A stretch of DNA of 64,000 nucleotides from Fibrobacter sp. UWR2 (GCF_002210285.1 NZ_MWQE01000004.1:140036-204035), one strand, 5' to 3'; shown: positions 17,940-26,722, counted from the stretch's first letter. Notes: generated by a model not told the origin, from the sequence alone. Made by a program: numbers and translations.

Positions 17940-19190
17940 TTAATCCTTGTATTTCTTAATGACAACCACGCCGTTGTGGCCGCCAAAACCTAGGGAGGCC
18001 GATACTGCCACGTCGATGTTGCCCTCGACGCCCTTGTGAGGTACGTAGTCGAGGTCACATTCCTCGTCTGGGTTGTCGAGGTTGATGGTGGCGGGGTAGA
18101 ACGAGTCCTTGACGGCGAGCGTAGAGATAATGGCCTCGATGACGCCCGCGGCGCCGACGCAGTGGCCGGTCATGCTCTTGGTGCTCGATACCTTGATCTT
18201 GTAGGCGTGTTCACCGAGCGCGATCTTGAGCATCTGGGTCTCGGTGAGGTCGTTCAGATGGGTGGAAGTGCCGTGCGCATTGTAGTAGTTTACGTCGGTG
18301 GGGGCGATTTCGGCGTCCTTCATGGCGCGGACCATGGCCTTGGCGCAGGTTTCACCACCCGGGCGCGGGCTCGTGATGTGGTAGGCGTCGGCGGACGCGC
18401 CGTAACCGGCCAGTTCCGCATATATCTTGGCGCCGCGGGCCTTCGCGTGCTCGAGTTCCTCGAGAACCATCACCGCACCGCCTTCGCCCATGACAAAGCC
18501 GCTACGGTCTTTGTCGAACGGGCGCGACGCCTTCTCGGGGGCGTCGTTGAACTTGTCGGTGAGGGCGTGCATGCCTGCAAAGCTCTTGATGGAGTATTCG
18601 GTAATCCCGCTTTCGGAACCGCCGGCAAGGCACACGTCGAGCCTGCCCGAGCGGATTGAATCCAGGGCGACCCCGATGGCGTCGGTGCCGGAGGCACAGG
18701 CGGTGCAGACCGTGTGGGCGAGTCCCGTAATCCCGAGAGCGATGGAGACGTTTGCGCACGCCTCGTTCGGGATGAGTTCCGGCATCGCAAGTGGCGAAAC
18801 CCTGCGCTTGCCGCCTTCGATATACTTGTTGTAGGTCTCGTCGAGTACGTCCATGCCCGAAAGGCCGTTGCCGGCCACGATGCCGGTTGTGTCTTCGGCG
18901 AGCTGTTCGCGGGTGAGACCCGCATCCTTGACGGCTTCGTTGGCAGCGGCAACCAGGAACTGCGTGAAGCGTGCCATGCGGCGTGCTTCCTTCGGGTCAA
19001 TCCCGTGTTCCTCGGGCTTAAAGTCCTTGATTTCGGCGGCAATCTTCACCGGGCAGTTGCTGGCATCGAACTGCGTGATGGGCCCGATTCCGCATTTTCC
19101 GTCGCGGATGGAATTCCACATTTCGGGGATAGATTTCCCTACGGGGGTCACTGCACCCATGCCGGTGATAACAATTCTTCTTTTGGTCAT
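17940..19190 (-). CDS. fabF: Beta-ketoacyl-ACP synthase II
   Basis: 416 residues, standard FabF length. The catalytic triad is intact: Cys in VCTACASGTDAI, His in NAHGTSTHLND and His in TGHCVGAAG. It elongates acyl-ACP with malonyl-ACP in type II fatty-acid synthesis. It is on its own, away from the ACP/KS-CLF locus at 50-54 kb, so it is probably the housekeeping condensing enzyme. Confidence 0.95.
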   Translation of the reverse strand: MTKRRIVITGMGAVTPVGKSIPEMWNSIRDGKCGIGPITQFDASNCPVKIAAEIKDFKPEEHGIDPKEARRMARFTQFLVAAANEAVKDAGLTREQLAEDTTGIVAGNGLSGMDVLDETYNKYIEGGKRRVSPLAMPELIPNEACANVSIALGITGLAHTVCTACASGTDAIGVALDSIRSGRLDVCLAGGSESGITEYSIKSFAGMHALTDKFNDAPEKASRPFDKDRSGFVMGEGGAVMVLEELEHAKARGAKIYAELAGYGASADAYHITSPRPGGETCAKAMVRAMKDAEIAPTDVNYYNAHGTSTHLNDLTETQMLKIALGEHAYKIKVSSTKSMTGHCVGAAGVIEAIISTLAVKDSFYPATINLDNPDEECDLDYVPHKGVEGNIDVAVSASLGFGGHNGVVVIKKYKD

Positions 19191-19285
19191 TCTGGCCTCA
19201 TTGTTTTTTGGCGCTAAAGATAGTTTTTTTGCCTGTTTTCTTCTGCAGATTTCTATCTTGTAGGGCGTTCTGAACGAGGTTTGTA

Positions 19286-20278
19286 ATGATTGTATCTTGG
19301 ATGACCACCAACAAGTGTAACCTGACCTGCAAGCACTGCTACCAGGACGCGGGCGAGAACAAGGCTGCCGAACTCACGACGCCGGAGTCCCTCAAGCTGA
19401 TTGACGAAATCGCGAAGGCGGGGTTCAAGATCATGATTTTCAGTGGTGGCGAGCCGATGACCCGCCCGGACATCGTGGAACTGGTGGCACACGCCTCGAG
19501 CAAGGGACTCCGCCCGGTGTTCGGCACCAACGGCACGCTCATTACGCACGACTTGGCCTTTGAACTCAAGAAGGCGGGCGCCATGGCGATGGGCATCAGC
19601 ATCGACAGCATCGATCCCAAGCGCCACAACGATTTCCGCGGGCTCCCGAACGCCTTCGAACTCACGATGATGGGCATCGAGAATTGCAAGGCGGCGGGCC
19701 TCCCGTTCCAGATCCACACGACCATCATGGACTGGAACCAGAACGAAATTTTAGATATCATGGACTGGGTCAAGGAAATCGGTGCGGTGAACCACCAGAT
19801 TTTCTTCCTCATCCCTGTGGGTCGCGGAAAAGAAATTGAAGGTCACGCCCTGCGCGTCGCTGAATACGAGGGCCTGCTCCGCAAGATTATGGAAAAGAGC
19901 CGCACGCTCGGCATCCCCGTCAAGCCCACCTGCGCCCCGCAGTTCCTGCGCATCGCAGACCAATTGGATATCAAGACGCGCTACAGCCGCGGCTGCCTTG
20001 CGGGCATTGACTACTGCATCGTAAGTCCCATTGGCAAGGTGCGCCCCTGCGCCTACATGATGGAAGAGGCGGGCGACGTGCACGATACCCCGTTCGACGA
20101 AATCTGGGCCAATGCCGAAGTGTTCAAAAAACTCCGCACCAAGGCATACTCCGGTGCCTGCGGCAAGTGCAAGTTCAACGACCGCTGCGGCGGTTGCCGT
20201 GCCCGCGCCGCCTACTACCACGACGGCGACTACATGCAGGAAGATAGCTACTGCGCCTATGGGAGAGGAATTAAGTAG
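19286..20278 (+). CDS. Radical SAM/SPASM protein, NirJ/AhbD-like
   Basis: 330 residues. The radical SAM CxxxCxxC is in TNKCNLTCKHCYQDAG, followed by FSGGEP (SAM-binding GGEP) and GTNGTLI. The C-terminal SPASM region has cysteines in RGCLAGIDYC, RPCAYM and CGKCKFNDRCGGCRARA, binding an auxiliary Fe-S cluster. The pattern resembles NirJ/AhbC/AhbD enzymes, which modify side chains of siroheme-derived tetrapyrroles. hemB and hemL within 7 kb fit a role in haem or haem d1-like synthesis, but peptide-modifying SPASM enzymes cannot be excluded. The stop overlaps the start of the next gene (TAGTG). Confidence 0.75.
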   Translation: MIVSWMTTNKCNLTCKHCYQDAGENKAAELTTPESLKLIDEIAKAGFKIMIFSGGEPMTRPDIVELVAHASSKGLRPVFGTNGTLITHDLAFELKKAGAMAMGISIDSIDPKRHNDFRGLPNAFELTMMGIENCKAAGLPFQIHTTIMDWNQNEILDIMDWVKEIGAVNHQIFFLIPVGRGKEIEGHALRVAEYEGLLRKIMEKSRTLGIPVKPTCAPQFLRIADQLDIKTRYSRGCLAGIDYCIVSPIGKVRPCAYMMEEAGDVHDTPFDEIWANAEVFKKLRTKAYSGACGKCKFNDRCGGCRARAAYYHDGDYMQEDSYCAYGRGIK

Positions 20279-20715
20279 TGGCTCATTGGCCGGTAATCCT
20301 GATAATATTGATTTTCGTCGCTATACCTTCTTTGCTTAAGTCAAAGGAGTATATCGAAAGAGAAAATCTTAAATGGAAAGTTTGGCTAATTTCATTACCG
20401 GCATTCTGTGCTTTGTGGTTTATTGAATTTTTTTGTGGAGACGATTTTAGCAATTTTGATTTGAGTAGTATATCAGCGTGGCTAGGTTTAACTTTGGGAG
20501 TTTGGCTTTTGATGCTTCCAATTGTTTTTCTAGGAAGGTCTTTTGGAAAACATGTTCTGCCTTGGGAAAAATCCCCTGATGAAGTTGAAGATGATCTGAG
20601 TAACCTTTTTAATTCGGCTATGAATATCTGTAAAGAAAAACGTGAAGGGAAGAACACTTCAACAAAGGAAGCTGAATATAAAAGGCAAATGAAAGATTTT
20701 GAAGAGAATGGTTGA
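20278..20715 (+). CDS. AT-rich hypothetical membrane protein
   Basis: 145 residues from a GTG at 20278 that overlaps the previous stop. It has an N-terminal helix (WPVILIILIFVAIPSLL), a second (VWLISLPAFCALWFIEFF) and a third (LGLTLGVWLLMLPIVFLG), then a charged helical tail (about 50 residues, KEKREGKNTSTKEAEYKRQMK). Codon use (AAA, TTT, TTA, AAT) is clearly more AT-rich than the radical SAM gene before it and tadA after it, suggesting acquisition or relaxed selection despite tight overlap on both sides. Function unknown. Confidence 0.6.
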   Translation: MAHWPVILIILIFVAIPSLLKSKEYIERENLKWKVWLISLPAFCALWFIEFFCGDDFSNFDLSSISAWLGLTLGVWLLMLPIVFLGRSFGKHVLPWEKSPDEVEDDLSNLFNSAMNICKEKREGKNTSTKEAEYKRQMKDFEENG

Positions 20716-21206
20716 TGATGGATAACACGAACGACGACGAAAAATACATGCGCATGGCGCTTCGCGAGGCGCAAAAGGCCTTCGAGGAGAAGGAAATCCC
20801 CATCGGCTGCGTTATCGTGAAGGATGGCGTAGTCATCGGTCGCGGCCACAACCAGATTGAAATGCTCAAGGACGCCACCGCCCATGCCGAAATCCTTTCT
20901 ATCGGCACGGCTTCCGGCAAGCTCGAAAACTGGCGCCTGGAAGGTGTTACTTTATATGTAACACTTGAGCCGTGCCCGATGTGCGCTGGCGCCATCCTCA
21001 ACAGTCGCATCTCGCGCGTGGTCTACGGTTCCCCGGACACCCGTTTTGGCGGTTGCGGGACGACCATCGATGTCATTTCGAACAACGCACTCAAGCGCGA
21101 GGTCGAGGTGGTGGGCGGAGTGCTCGCCGACGAGTGCCTTGGGCTCCTAAAGGCGTTCTTCCAGCGGATGCGTCTTGAAAAGGGCGACTCTGGGGCGAAA
21201 TCCTAG
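20715..21206 (+). CDS. tadA: tRNA-specific adenosine deaminase
   Basis: About 163 residues, converting A34 to inosine in tRNA-Arg. Zinc site: HAE (in ATAHAEI) and PCPMCAGA. The start ATG at 20715 overlaps the preceding stop (TGATG); a second ATG is three bases on. The motif set NSRISRVVYGSPDTRFGGCGT is typical of TadA and separates it from cytidine or guanine deaminases. Confidence 0.93.
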   Translation: MMDNTNDDEKYMRMALREAQKAFEEKEIPIGCVIVKDGVVIGRGHNQIEMLKDATAHAEILSIGTASGKLENWRLEGVTLYVTLEPCPMCAGAILNSRISRVVYGSPDTRFGGCGTTIDVISNNALKREVEVVGGVLADECLGLLKAFFQRMRLEKGDSGAKS

Positions 21207-21269
21207 TTTTTTGCCTTAAAAAGCCGTTTTTTCCTGCGCTTTTCCTTTCTTTTTACTTAAATTTCAAGT

Positions 21270-22100
21270 ATGAGTTTTATCAAGTTTTGCGCAGCATCGG
21301 CTACGCTGATTTTCCTGTGTTCTTGCGATGGCAATGACGTTTCCCTGGCATTCAACACCCAGAGTGCCCCCGTTCAAAAGTATTTCCTGGAATCATCCAT
21401 CGATGCCATGCTCCCGAGCGATTCCGGAGTCACCGTCCCCGAGGCGATGGAGACCCACCTCAAGGTGCAGGCGACACTTTCCGAACTGGTGGCCTACGAC
21501 AATGGCTCCGGCCGTTTCGAGATGAAGATTGATTCGGTCGACTACAAGAGCGATAAACGCACGGTCGAGGATTACCTCTATATCGAGAAGTATCTCCTGA
21601 CGCAGCACTTCCAGTACAAGATGGCTCCTGACGGCTCCGTGAGCGAACCTGCTGTGGAAGATGTCGCCCTGCAGCCGGGCTCCGAGGAACTCAACCTGCT
21701 CAAGTTGTTCATGAAGGTGCAACCGATTCTTCCGGGCAACCCGGTGAAGGTGGGCGAGACCTGGGAACGGTCGGTCGAGATTCCCGAGAGCAACAAGACG
21801 ACTACGGTCTACAAGTCCTTCACCCTCGAGGAGGTCTACCTGCACGATGGTGTCCAGATGGCGAAAATCGGGATGAACGTCAAGTATCGCGAGGTGGCGG
21901 ACACTACCGTGAACGTGCAGATGGAAAGCAAGGGCTTTGTTGTCGGTACGGGTTCTATCCTGTTCGATATGACACATGGCGTTATCTCGTCGGTGTCGCT
22001 TGACCTTTCGGGCCATGTCGACGTGAATGACCTTGTTGCGGGGGCCGTGATACCCGATATGCACGTGCTCCAGAAAATCAAGCTTCGGAGTGAGTTCTGA
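21270..22100 (+). CDS. Lipoprotein heading the ZorAB-like gene cluster
   Basis: 276 residues. Signal peptide MSFIKFCAASATLIFLCSC with lipobox LCSC. The rest is beta-rich, with VKVGETWERSVEIPE followed by KTTTVYKSFTLEEV and a C-terminal VSSVSLDLSGHVDV, resembling DUF6263-like exported proteins. The TGA overlaps the ATG of the next gene, so it is the first gene of the run continuing to 26693. No enzyme motif is seen. Confidence 0.65.
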   Translation: MSFIKFCAASATLIFLCSCDGNDVSLAFNTQSAPVQKYFLESSIDAMLPSDSGVTVPEAMETHLKVQATLSELVAYDNGSGRFEMKIDSVDYKSDKRTVEDYLYIEKYLLTQHFQYKMAPDGSVSEPAVEDVALQPGSEELNLLKLFMKVQPILPGNPVKVGETWERSVEIPESNKTTTVYKSFTLEEVYLHDGVQMAKIGMNVKYREVADTTVNVQMESKGFVVGTGSILFDMTHGVISSVSLDLSGHVDVNDLVAGAVIPDMHVLQKIKLRSEF

Positions 22101-22819
22101 TGTTCCCGCGCGGTTCTAGACAAGTATTCTGCTCGGCGCTGCTGCTTGCGGTTGTCTCCCTTGCGAGTGAGATGCCGTTCCCTCATCCTGAGAACGGAAA
22201 CATCCGCCTTACGGAGAAGGATAGCCCCTACATCCTTGAACAGGGGGTCGTGGTTACCTCTACCGATACGCTTTATGTTGAACCGGGCGTTGTCGTGCAC
22301 ATGGGTGAATATGCGAAACTAACCCTCCGCGGGTCGGTCCATATCCTGGGTACGGAAGCCAAGCCTGTCGTGTTCCGCAGCGTCGATTCCAGCGGAAGCT
22401 GGAACGGAATTCATTTCGTGTCTACGAACCGTCCCTTCGAGGTAAAGAACTTTGTCGTCCAGAATGCGTTTCGCAATACGGTGTTCCGGTCCCGCGGAAT
22501 TTTCGAGAATGTGAAGTTCGTGAACAACTACTACGGCCTCTGGGTCGACGATGTCCCCGAGGTATTCCTTGCACGCTGTGATTTCGTACGTAACCGCTTT
22601 GCGCTTTCCGTACGTGCGGGCAAGGTCATTTCTGCCGATTCCAAGATTACCGAGAATGTCTACGGGCTGTATCTTGAAGCGGGCGGCAACTATAATGGCG
22701 ATCTCTCTGCCATCAAGGGAAACCTGGAGTCGGATGTCCGCAAGGAATCCGACGAACTGGCGGGTGCAGGCAAGCGCGTGAGCCGGAGTGTCTGGCAGCG
22801 CATAGAGACTGGATTCTAA
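22100..22819 (+). CDS. Exported right-handed beta-helix protein
   Basis: 239 residues with a signal peptide (hydrophobic core about 11-23). The remainder is a series of short parallel-beta repeats with pattern VVxxTDTLYVEPGVVVHMGEYAKLTL, GSVHILGTEAKPVVF, WNGIHFV, FENVKFVNNYYGLWV and KITENVYGLYLEAGG, typical of pectate-lyase-fold beta-helices. No catalytic residues of polysaccharide lyases are evident, so a structural or binding role in the periplasm is more likely. The gene overlaps the preceding lipoprotein by one base. Confidence 0.65.
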   Translation: MFPRGSRQVFCSALLLAVVSLASEMPFPHPENGNIRLTEKDSPYILEQGVVVTSTDTLYVEPGVVVHMGEYAKLTLRGSVHILGTEAKPVVFRSVDSSGSWNGIHFVSTNRPFEVKNFVVQNAFRNTVFRSRGIFENVKFVNNYYGLWVDDVPEVFLARCDFVRNRFALSVRAGKVISADSKITENVYGLYLEAGGNYNGDLSAIKGNLESDVRKESDELAGAGKRVSRSVWQRIETGF

Positions 22820-22828
22820 GAGGTTCAT

Positions 22829-23737
22829 GTGGAAGAAGCTTTCCGTCGGTCCATAAGAAAGATGACTGGTGCGAGCATTCGCCTGAATGCCTGCCCGAAC
22901 AGGTCGTCCATGGTGGCGGATTTATCCCAATCCATGATGGTCACCTGGTCCATTGCTCTTTTTGAACATCTCGACGCATTGCTCAACAACCTCGATCCTT
23001 CAGTCGGAAATTCCGAACAGATTTCTTACAGCGAGACGGCATGGAAACTTGCCGACGCAAGTTTCCCGCAGATTATTGCCGATGCGAACAAGCTTTACGA
23101 CGAGTTTCGCGCCAAGTGGATGCAGCGCTTTTCGACCGACGAGGTCTTGCGCCTGCTGCTTGAAGGCGGTGACTTTATCCATCACGATGAGGAGAAGGGC
23201 TGGGCCCTTACGGTCAAGAACAACAAGCAGGATATAAGCGCGTTCTATTCGGCGACAATCCATTTGCTGGTAAGCGATGCTGAACCGCTGTTTGTGCGCA
23301 TGCATGGCCGCGTAATGCAGTTGCAAGAAAAACTCTGCAAGTACTGGCATGGCGAAAGTGCCGTCGATGCGGTCTCTAAACTTTTGCCCTGCCTGGAATC
23401 GTCGTTGCGTGAAAAGGAAAACGCAATGGTGGTTTCCTTGCGCAGTTCGTTGAATTCCCTTGCCAAGAAGCGCTTTGCCGCAGCGTTCAATACAAAGGCT
23501 CCGGCCCGCTATTACCGCACGGCGGCTTCGTGCGCCAGGAATGTTGGCCGTTTTTGGAACCCGCATTACGCCTATGAAAACGGATTCCTCGCTTTTACGG
23601 ATGACTTCTGTGATTACGCTCGTGAATTGACGCTCCATGTGATTGAATGGTATCACAGTAAGTGGTCTGTTTTCCTCCGCGGGTTTTCCCGTGGACAGTT
23701 GAACTTGTTTGAAACAACGGCCTCTGCCGAGGCCTAA
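22829..23737 (+). CDS. Hypothetical helical protein upstream of the MotA/ZorA-like gene
   Basis: 302 residues from a GTG at 22829 with AAGAGG five bases upstream; the overlapping ATG two bases earlier gives only a 9-residue frame. No signal peptide or membrane segment. Almost entirely alpha-helical by composition, with TWSIALFEHLDALLNNLD, FPQIIADANKLYDEFRAKW and a basic stretch (SLRSSLNSLAKKRFAAAF). I do not recognise the family. It lies 14 bases before the channel gene, so it probably encodes a cytoplasmic partner of that complex. Its length and sequence do not match ZorC. Confidence 0.6.
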   Translation: MEEAFRRSIRKMTGASIRLNACPNRSSMVADLSQSMMVTWSIALFEHLDALLNNLDPSVGNSEQISYSETAWKLADASFPQIIADANKLYDEFRAKWMQRFSTDEVLRLLLEGGDFIHHDEEKGWALTVKNNKQDISAFYSATIHLLVSDAEPLFVRMHGRVMQLQEKLCKYWHGESAVDAVSKLLPCLESSLREKENAMVVSLRSSLNSLAKKRFAAAFNTKAPARYYRTAASCARNVGRFWNPHYAYENGFLAFTDDFCDYARELTLHVIEWYHSKWSVFLRGFSRGQLNLFETTASAEA

Positions 23738-23751
23738 CATTAAGGAAGAAA

Positions 23752-25395
23752 ATGAAGAACGCATACAACCTGATTCTCGTTCTCTCTGTCGTCGGTCTTG
23801 CCGTGTTGGTGGCTGGCGCCTCCTACTTCGGTGCACCGCTTTTTGGCTGGGTCATCATGGTGGCGATTTTCGCTGTCTTCATTGTTGACCAGTTCAAGCT
23901 TCTTGCAAGCCTCAAGCGCATCGGCGAAGAAGAAAGCCTTATTGAATCGTGCGAGAGCCGCCACACGTTCTCGGTCTCAGGTGACGGAATTGTGGCGAAG
24001 CGCTTGAATCAGGCGCGCGAGATGCTTTCGCAGGGACTCAGGCTCGATTCCCCGATTGCATTTGAGGTCCTTTCGAACGGTTCTACTGTGGCTGTCCCCC
24101 GCAGTTCCGGCGGCACGGTGATCCTCCTTGGCCTTATGGGTACGTTCTTCGGTCTTATGTATTCCGTCGCCACGGCCGGTGTGGCTATCGACAATTCCTC
24201 GACGCAGGGTACGCTCGATACTATCCAGGTGCTGTTCGGCAACATGAAGGGTATTTTCGGTACGAGCCTTTGCGGCCTGTTCGCAGCCCTCGTGCTCAAT
24301 GCTTCCCGTGGGATCTTCCTTGCACGCCGTGACGCCTTTATCGTGCGTCTCGATGCGCTTACCCTGAGCATGCAGGGCGAATCTGCTGGCGAGAACGAGA
24401 AGAGCAGGGACGATCTTGCTCGCCTGTTCGATTCCGTCGAGGAAAATCTCCGCAAGGTTACCGGTTCCGTGCAGGAATCGCTCAATGCGGTTGTCTCTGA
24501 ACTTAATGCAAAACTTTTGAGCACTCTCGACAACATGAACGGTTCCCTCGGTAAACTTGGCGATAGTATCGGCGGTGGCATTTCGGATGCCTTCAACCCG
24601 GTGCGAAAGGAAATTACCTCGTTGGCCGATTCCGTGAGCGCAATTCCTGGCAAGCTTGATGAAAAACTGAACGGTATTTCTTCTACGTTGAAGGAAGGCC
24701 TTTCGGGTGTCGCCGCTGCGACAGAAAAGTCCATGGAGGGTGCGTCGAAGGATGTCGCCGTTGCCGTTTCCGAACAGGTGAAACAGTCCGGCGAACAGTG
24801 GAAGGCTTTCATGGACCGCCTGTCTGCCGAAACGAGCGCAAACGTGGAATCCCAGAAAGAGGGCCTCGAGACCCTCAAGACGGTGGCGCTCCAGGTGGCG
24901 GAGAAGGCTCAGGCGGGTTCTGCGGAACTTTCGCAGTCCGTTGCCGAAAAGCTCTCTACACTTTCTTCCGATATCCTCTCTGCATTCCAGAAACTTTCCG
25001 ATACGTCTGCCGTGCTGCTCGAGGCCCAGAAGGCGCTTACCGAAAGCATCGACAACCGTGTCGTGAAGGAGAAGGAAGCGACGGACGCTCTCGGTGGCAA
25101 CATCGTGCAGACCGCAGAACTCATGCGCGTGAACCAGAGCGAACTCAGCGCGAACCTCGAAATGCTCCGCAGCGCTCTCGAGACCATTCTCGAAAAACTC
25201 AGTGGCGATACTTCCGAGCACGAAGACGAAGAGAATTTTGTCGAACGCCTCAACCAGTCTCTCGAAGCGTTCCACGAACGCGCAAGCGAAGTGCTTATGG
25301 AAAATGCGGTCAAGACGCAGGAAATCCTTTTGGAAGTTCTCGAACAGACACAGCGTGCCGCGGCACAGCAGTCGTCTCCGAAGGCAGAGGGCTAG
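23752..25395 (+). CDS. MotA/TolQ/ExbB-superfamily channel with long cytoplasmic tail (ZorA-like)
   Basis: 547 residues. Membrane segments at about 6-23, 30-47, 121-143 and 168-192. The last two carry the superfamily signature: GGTVILLGLMGTFFGLMYSVATA (TM3) and GIFGTSLCGLFAALVLN (TM4). Residues ~210-547 form a long helical, heptad-rich tail (repeats such as LSSDILSAFQKLSDTSAVLLEAQKALTES), absent from MotA, TolQ or ExbB but characteristic of ZorA. Such proteins form a pentameric ion channel around two MotB/ZorB-type subunits and convert ion flow into rotation. The next gene, 3 bases downstream, encodes that partner. No nuclease or helicase effector is nearby. Confidence 0.8.
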   Translation: MKNAYNLILVLSVVGLAVLVAGASYFGAPLFGWVIMVAIFAVFIVDQFKLLASLKRIGEEESLIESCESRHTFSVSGDGIVAKRLNQAREMLSQGLRLDSPIAFEVLSNGSTVAVPRSSGGTVILLGLMGTFFGLMYSVATAGVAIDNSSTQGTLDTIQVLFGNMKGIFGTSLCGLFAALVLNASRGIFLARRDAFIVRLDALTLSMQGESAGENEKSRDDLARLFDSVEENLRKVTGSVQESLNAVVSELNAKLLSTLDNMNGSLGKLGDSIGGGISDAFNPVRKEITSLADSVSAIPGKLDEKLNGISSTLKEGLSGVAAATEKSMEGASKDVAVAVSEQVKQSGEQWKAFMDRLSAETSANVESQKEGLETLKTVALQVAEKAQAGSAELSQSVAEKLSTLSSDILSAFQKLSDTSAVLLEAQKALTESIDNRVVKEKEATDALGGNIVQTAELMRVNQSELSANLEMLRSALETILEKLSGDTSEHEDEENFVERLNQSLEAFHERASEVLMENAVKTQEILLEVLEQTQRAAAQQSSPKAEG

Positions 25396-25398
25396 CCT

Positions 25399-26037
25399 AT
25401 GCGTTTGCGTCGCGAAGAAGGCAGCAATCCCTGGATGGCGTATACCGACCTTGGCATAGCCCTGGTATCGCTGTTCATATTGGCGTTTGTCGCCATGGCA
25501 ACACTTAAGGAGCAGAAGGCCGAAGACCTTACGCGTACCGAAGAAGAAGTGCTCAGCTGCCAGGAAGAAATGCGCAAGATTGCCGCCGAGCGCAATGCGC
25601 TTTTGGCGAAGAGCCTGCAGACTTCTATCGAGGCGGGCCTTATCGCGCTTGAAGACGGGAAAATTCAGATTCAGGCTTCGTTCCTGTTCCCGACCAATGG
25701 CGCGAATCTCACACAGGAAGGTATCGGCGTCATCAAGGGTATCAGCAAGGGCCTGCTCGATGCGCTCGATACTGGCGATGTAATTATGGTGAGCGGCTTT
25801 ACCGACGACATCCCGTTCAGCGGCTCTACCACCTACACGAACTGGAACCTTTCTACCGAACGCGCCGTGAACGTGGTGAAGACGCTTATTAAGGAAGGGT
25901 TCCCTTCTGACCGCCTGTTTGCTGCGGGCTTCGGCGAATTCCAGCCCAAGTACCCCAACGACACCGAGGAACACCGCCGCCTCAATCGTCGCGTGGAAAT
26001 CGGTGTGACACCGTTACGCCTGGGGAGTACCCGCTAA
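25399..26037 (+). CDS. MotB/ZorB-like OmpA-domain stator protein
   Basis: 212 residues. A short cytoplasmic N-terminus, then one membrane helix (YTDLGIALVSLFILAFVAMA) containing Asp17, in the position of the ion-coordinating Asp of MotB/ZorB. A short coiled coil (about 37-75) is followed by an OmpA-like peptidoglycan-binding domain with SGFTDDIPF, TNWNLSTERAVNVV, GFGEFQPKYPN and the terminal NRRVEI. It pairs with the upstream channel protein as a 5:2 rotary motor (inference from the family). The stop TAA overlaps the next ATG. Confidence 0.82.
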   Translation: MRLRREEGSNPWMAYTDLGIALVSLFILAFVAMATLKEQKAEDLTRTEEEVLSCQEEMRKIAAERNALLAKSLQTSIEAGLIALEDGKIQIQASFLFPTNGANLTQEGIGVIKGISKGLLDALDTGDVIMVSGFTDDIPFSGSTTYTNWNLSTERAVNVVKTLIKEGFPSDRLFAAGFGEFQPKYPNDTEEHRRLNRRVEIGVTPLRLGSTR

Positions 26038-26693
26038 TGCAGGAACGCATAGAATCCGTACGCCGCACGATAGATTCCATACGCAAGTCTGGAAGTCTTC
26101 CGCATTGGCGCATGGTCTATGCCGATATGCTTCTGGAACGAGCCGAAGACTATATCGCGATTGACAGGATTCCCGAAGCGGGAATGGTACTGGATAAGTT
26201 GACCCGGTGGACGGAAACCCACATGCCTCCCGCAGCCGCAGATACGGCAAGCGAGGCTGCCCCCATCGTGTTCTGGAATGCAGACCTGCTGAAAGGCATT
26301 GTCGAACAGGTCCGCAGCACGCTAGCCAGGAAGAAGATGCTTGTGCCTGCTACGGAACGGGATGCCATTTTGCGCCGTCTGGACTTGGTCGAAAAGTGGA
26401 TCGAGGAATCGAATATCCTCGAGGCGCACCAGGAACTGCTTGCGCTTCGCAGTGCCCTCATTGCCCGCCTACGCCGCTCGTACAGGGCTCGTCTGGCTTC
26501 TAGCGACTACCGTTCGGGGACATTCGTACAGCCCGCGGGTACGCTTGTGGGCCCGTACAATGCCCGCCATACGCTCGAGGAAACTTTTCAGGTGGTGGGC
26601 GAACGAGACCCGATTTGGGTCGAAGATTTTCTTGATATCTATAACGATTTGTTCCGCATCGTCGAAAGACTTGCTCCACAAGAGAAAAAATAG
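26037..26693 (+). CDS. Hypothetical helical protein, last gene of the ZorAB-like cluster
   Basis: 218 residues starting at an ATG overlapping the previous stop (TAATG). Soluble, alpha-helical, rich in Arg and Glu (ERIESVRRTIDSIRK, ERDAILRRLDLVEKWIEE, ALIARLRRSYRARL). No signal peptide or known motif. Strict overlap with the OmpA partner suggests stoichiometric expression, so a cytoplasmic component interacting with the channel tail is plausible. Confidence 0.6.
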   Translation: MQERIESVRRTIDSIRKSGSLPHWRMVYADMLLERAEDYIAIDRIPEAGMVLDKLTRWTETHMPPAAADTASEAAPIVFWNADLLKGIVEQVRSTLARKKMLVPATERDAILRRLDLVEKWIEESNILEAHQELLALRSALIARLRRSYRARLASSDYRSGTFVQPAGTLVGPYNARHTLEETFQVVGERDPIWVEDFLDIYNDLFRIVERLAPQEKK

Positions 26694-26722
26694 TTGTATA
26701 TTCATTAGGGAAAGGGGTACTT

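Noticed and set aside
23977..25974. 665-codon frame antisense to the ZorA-like gene
   Set aside because: The membrane and coiled-coil pattern on the plus strand, plus overlaps with neighbours, make the plus gene the real one.
21270..26693. A complete Zorya defence system
   Set aside because: Only ZorA- and ZorB-like proteins are present; no ZorC, helicase/nuclease or HNH effector is in reach.
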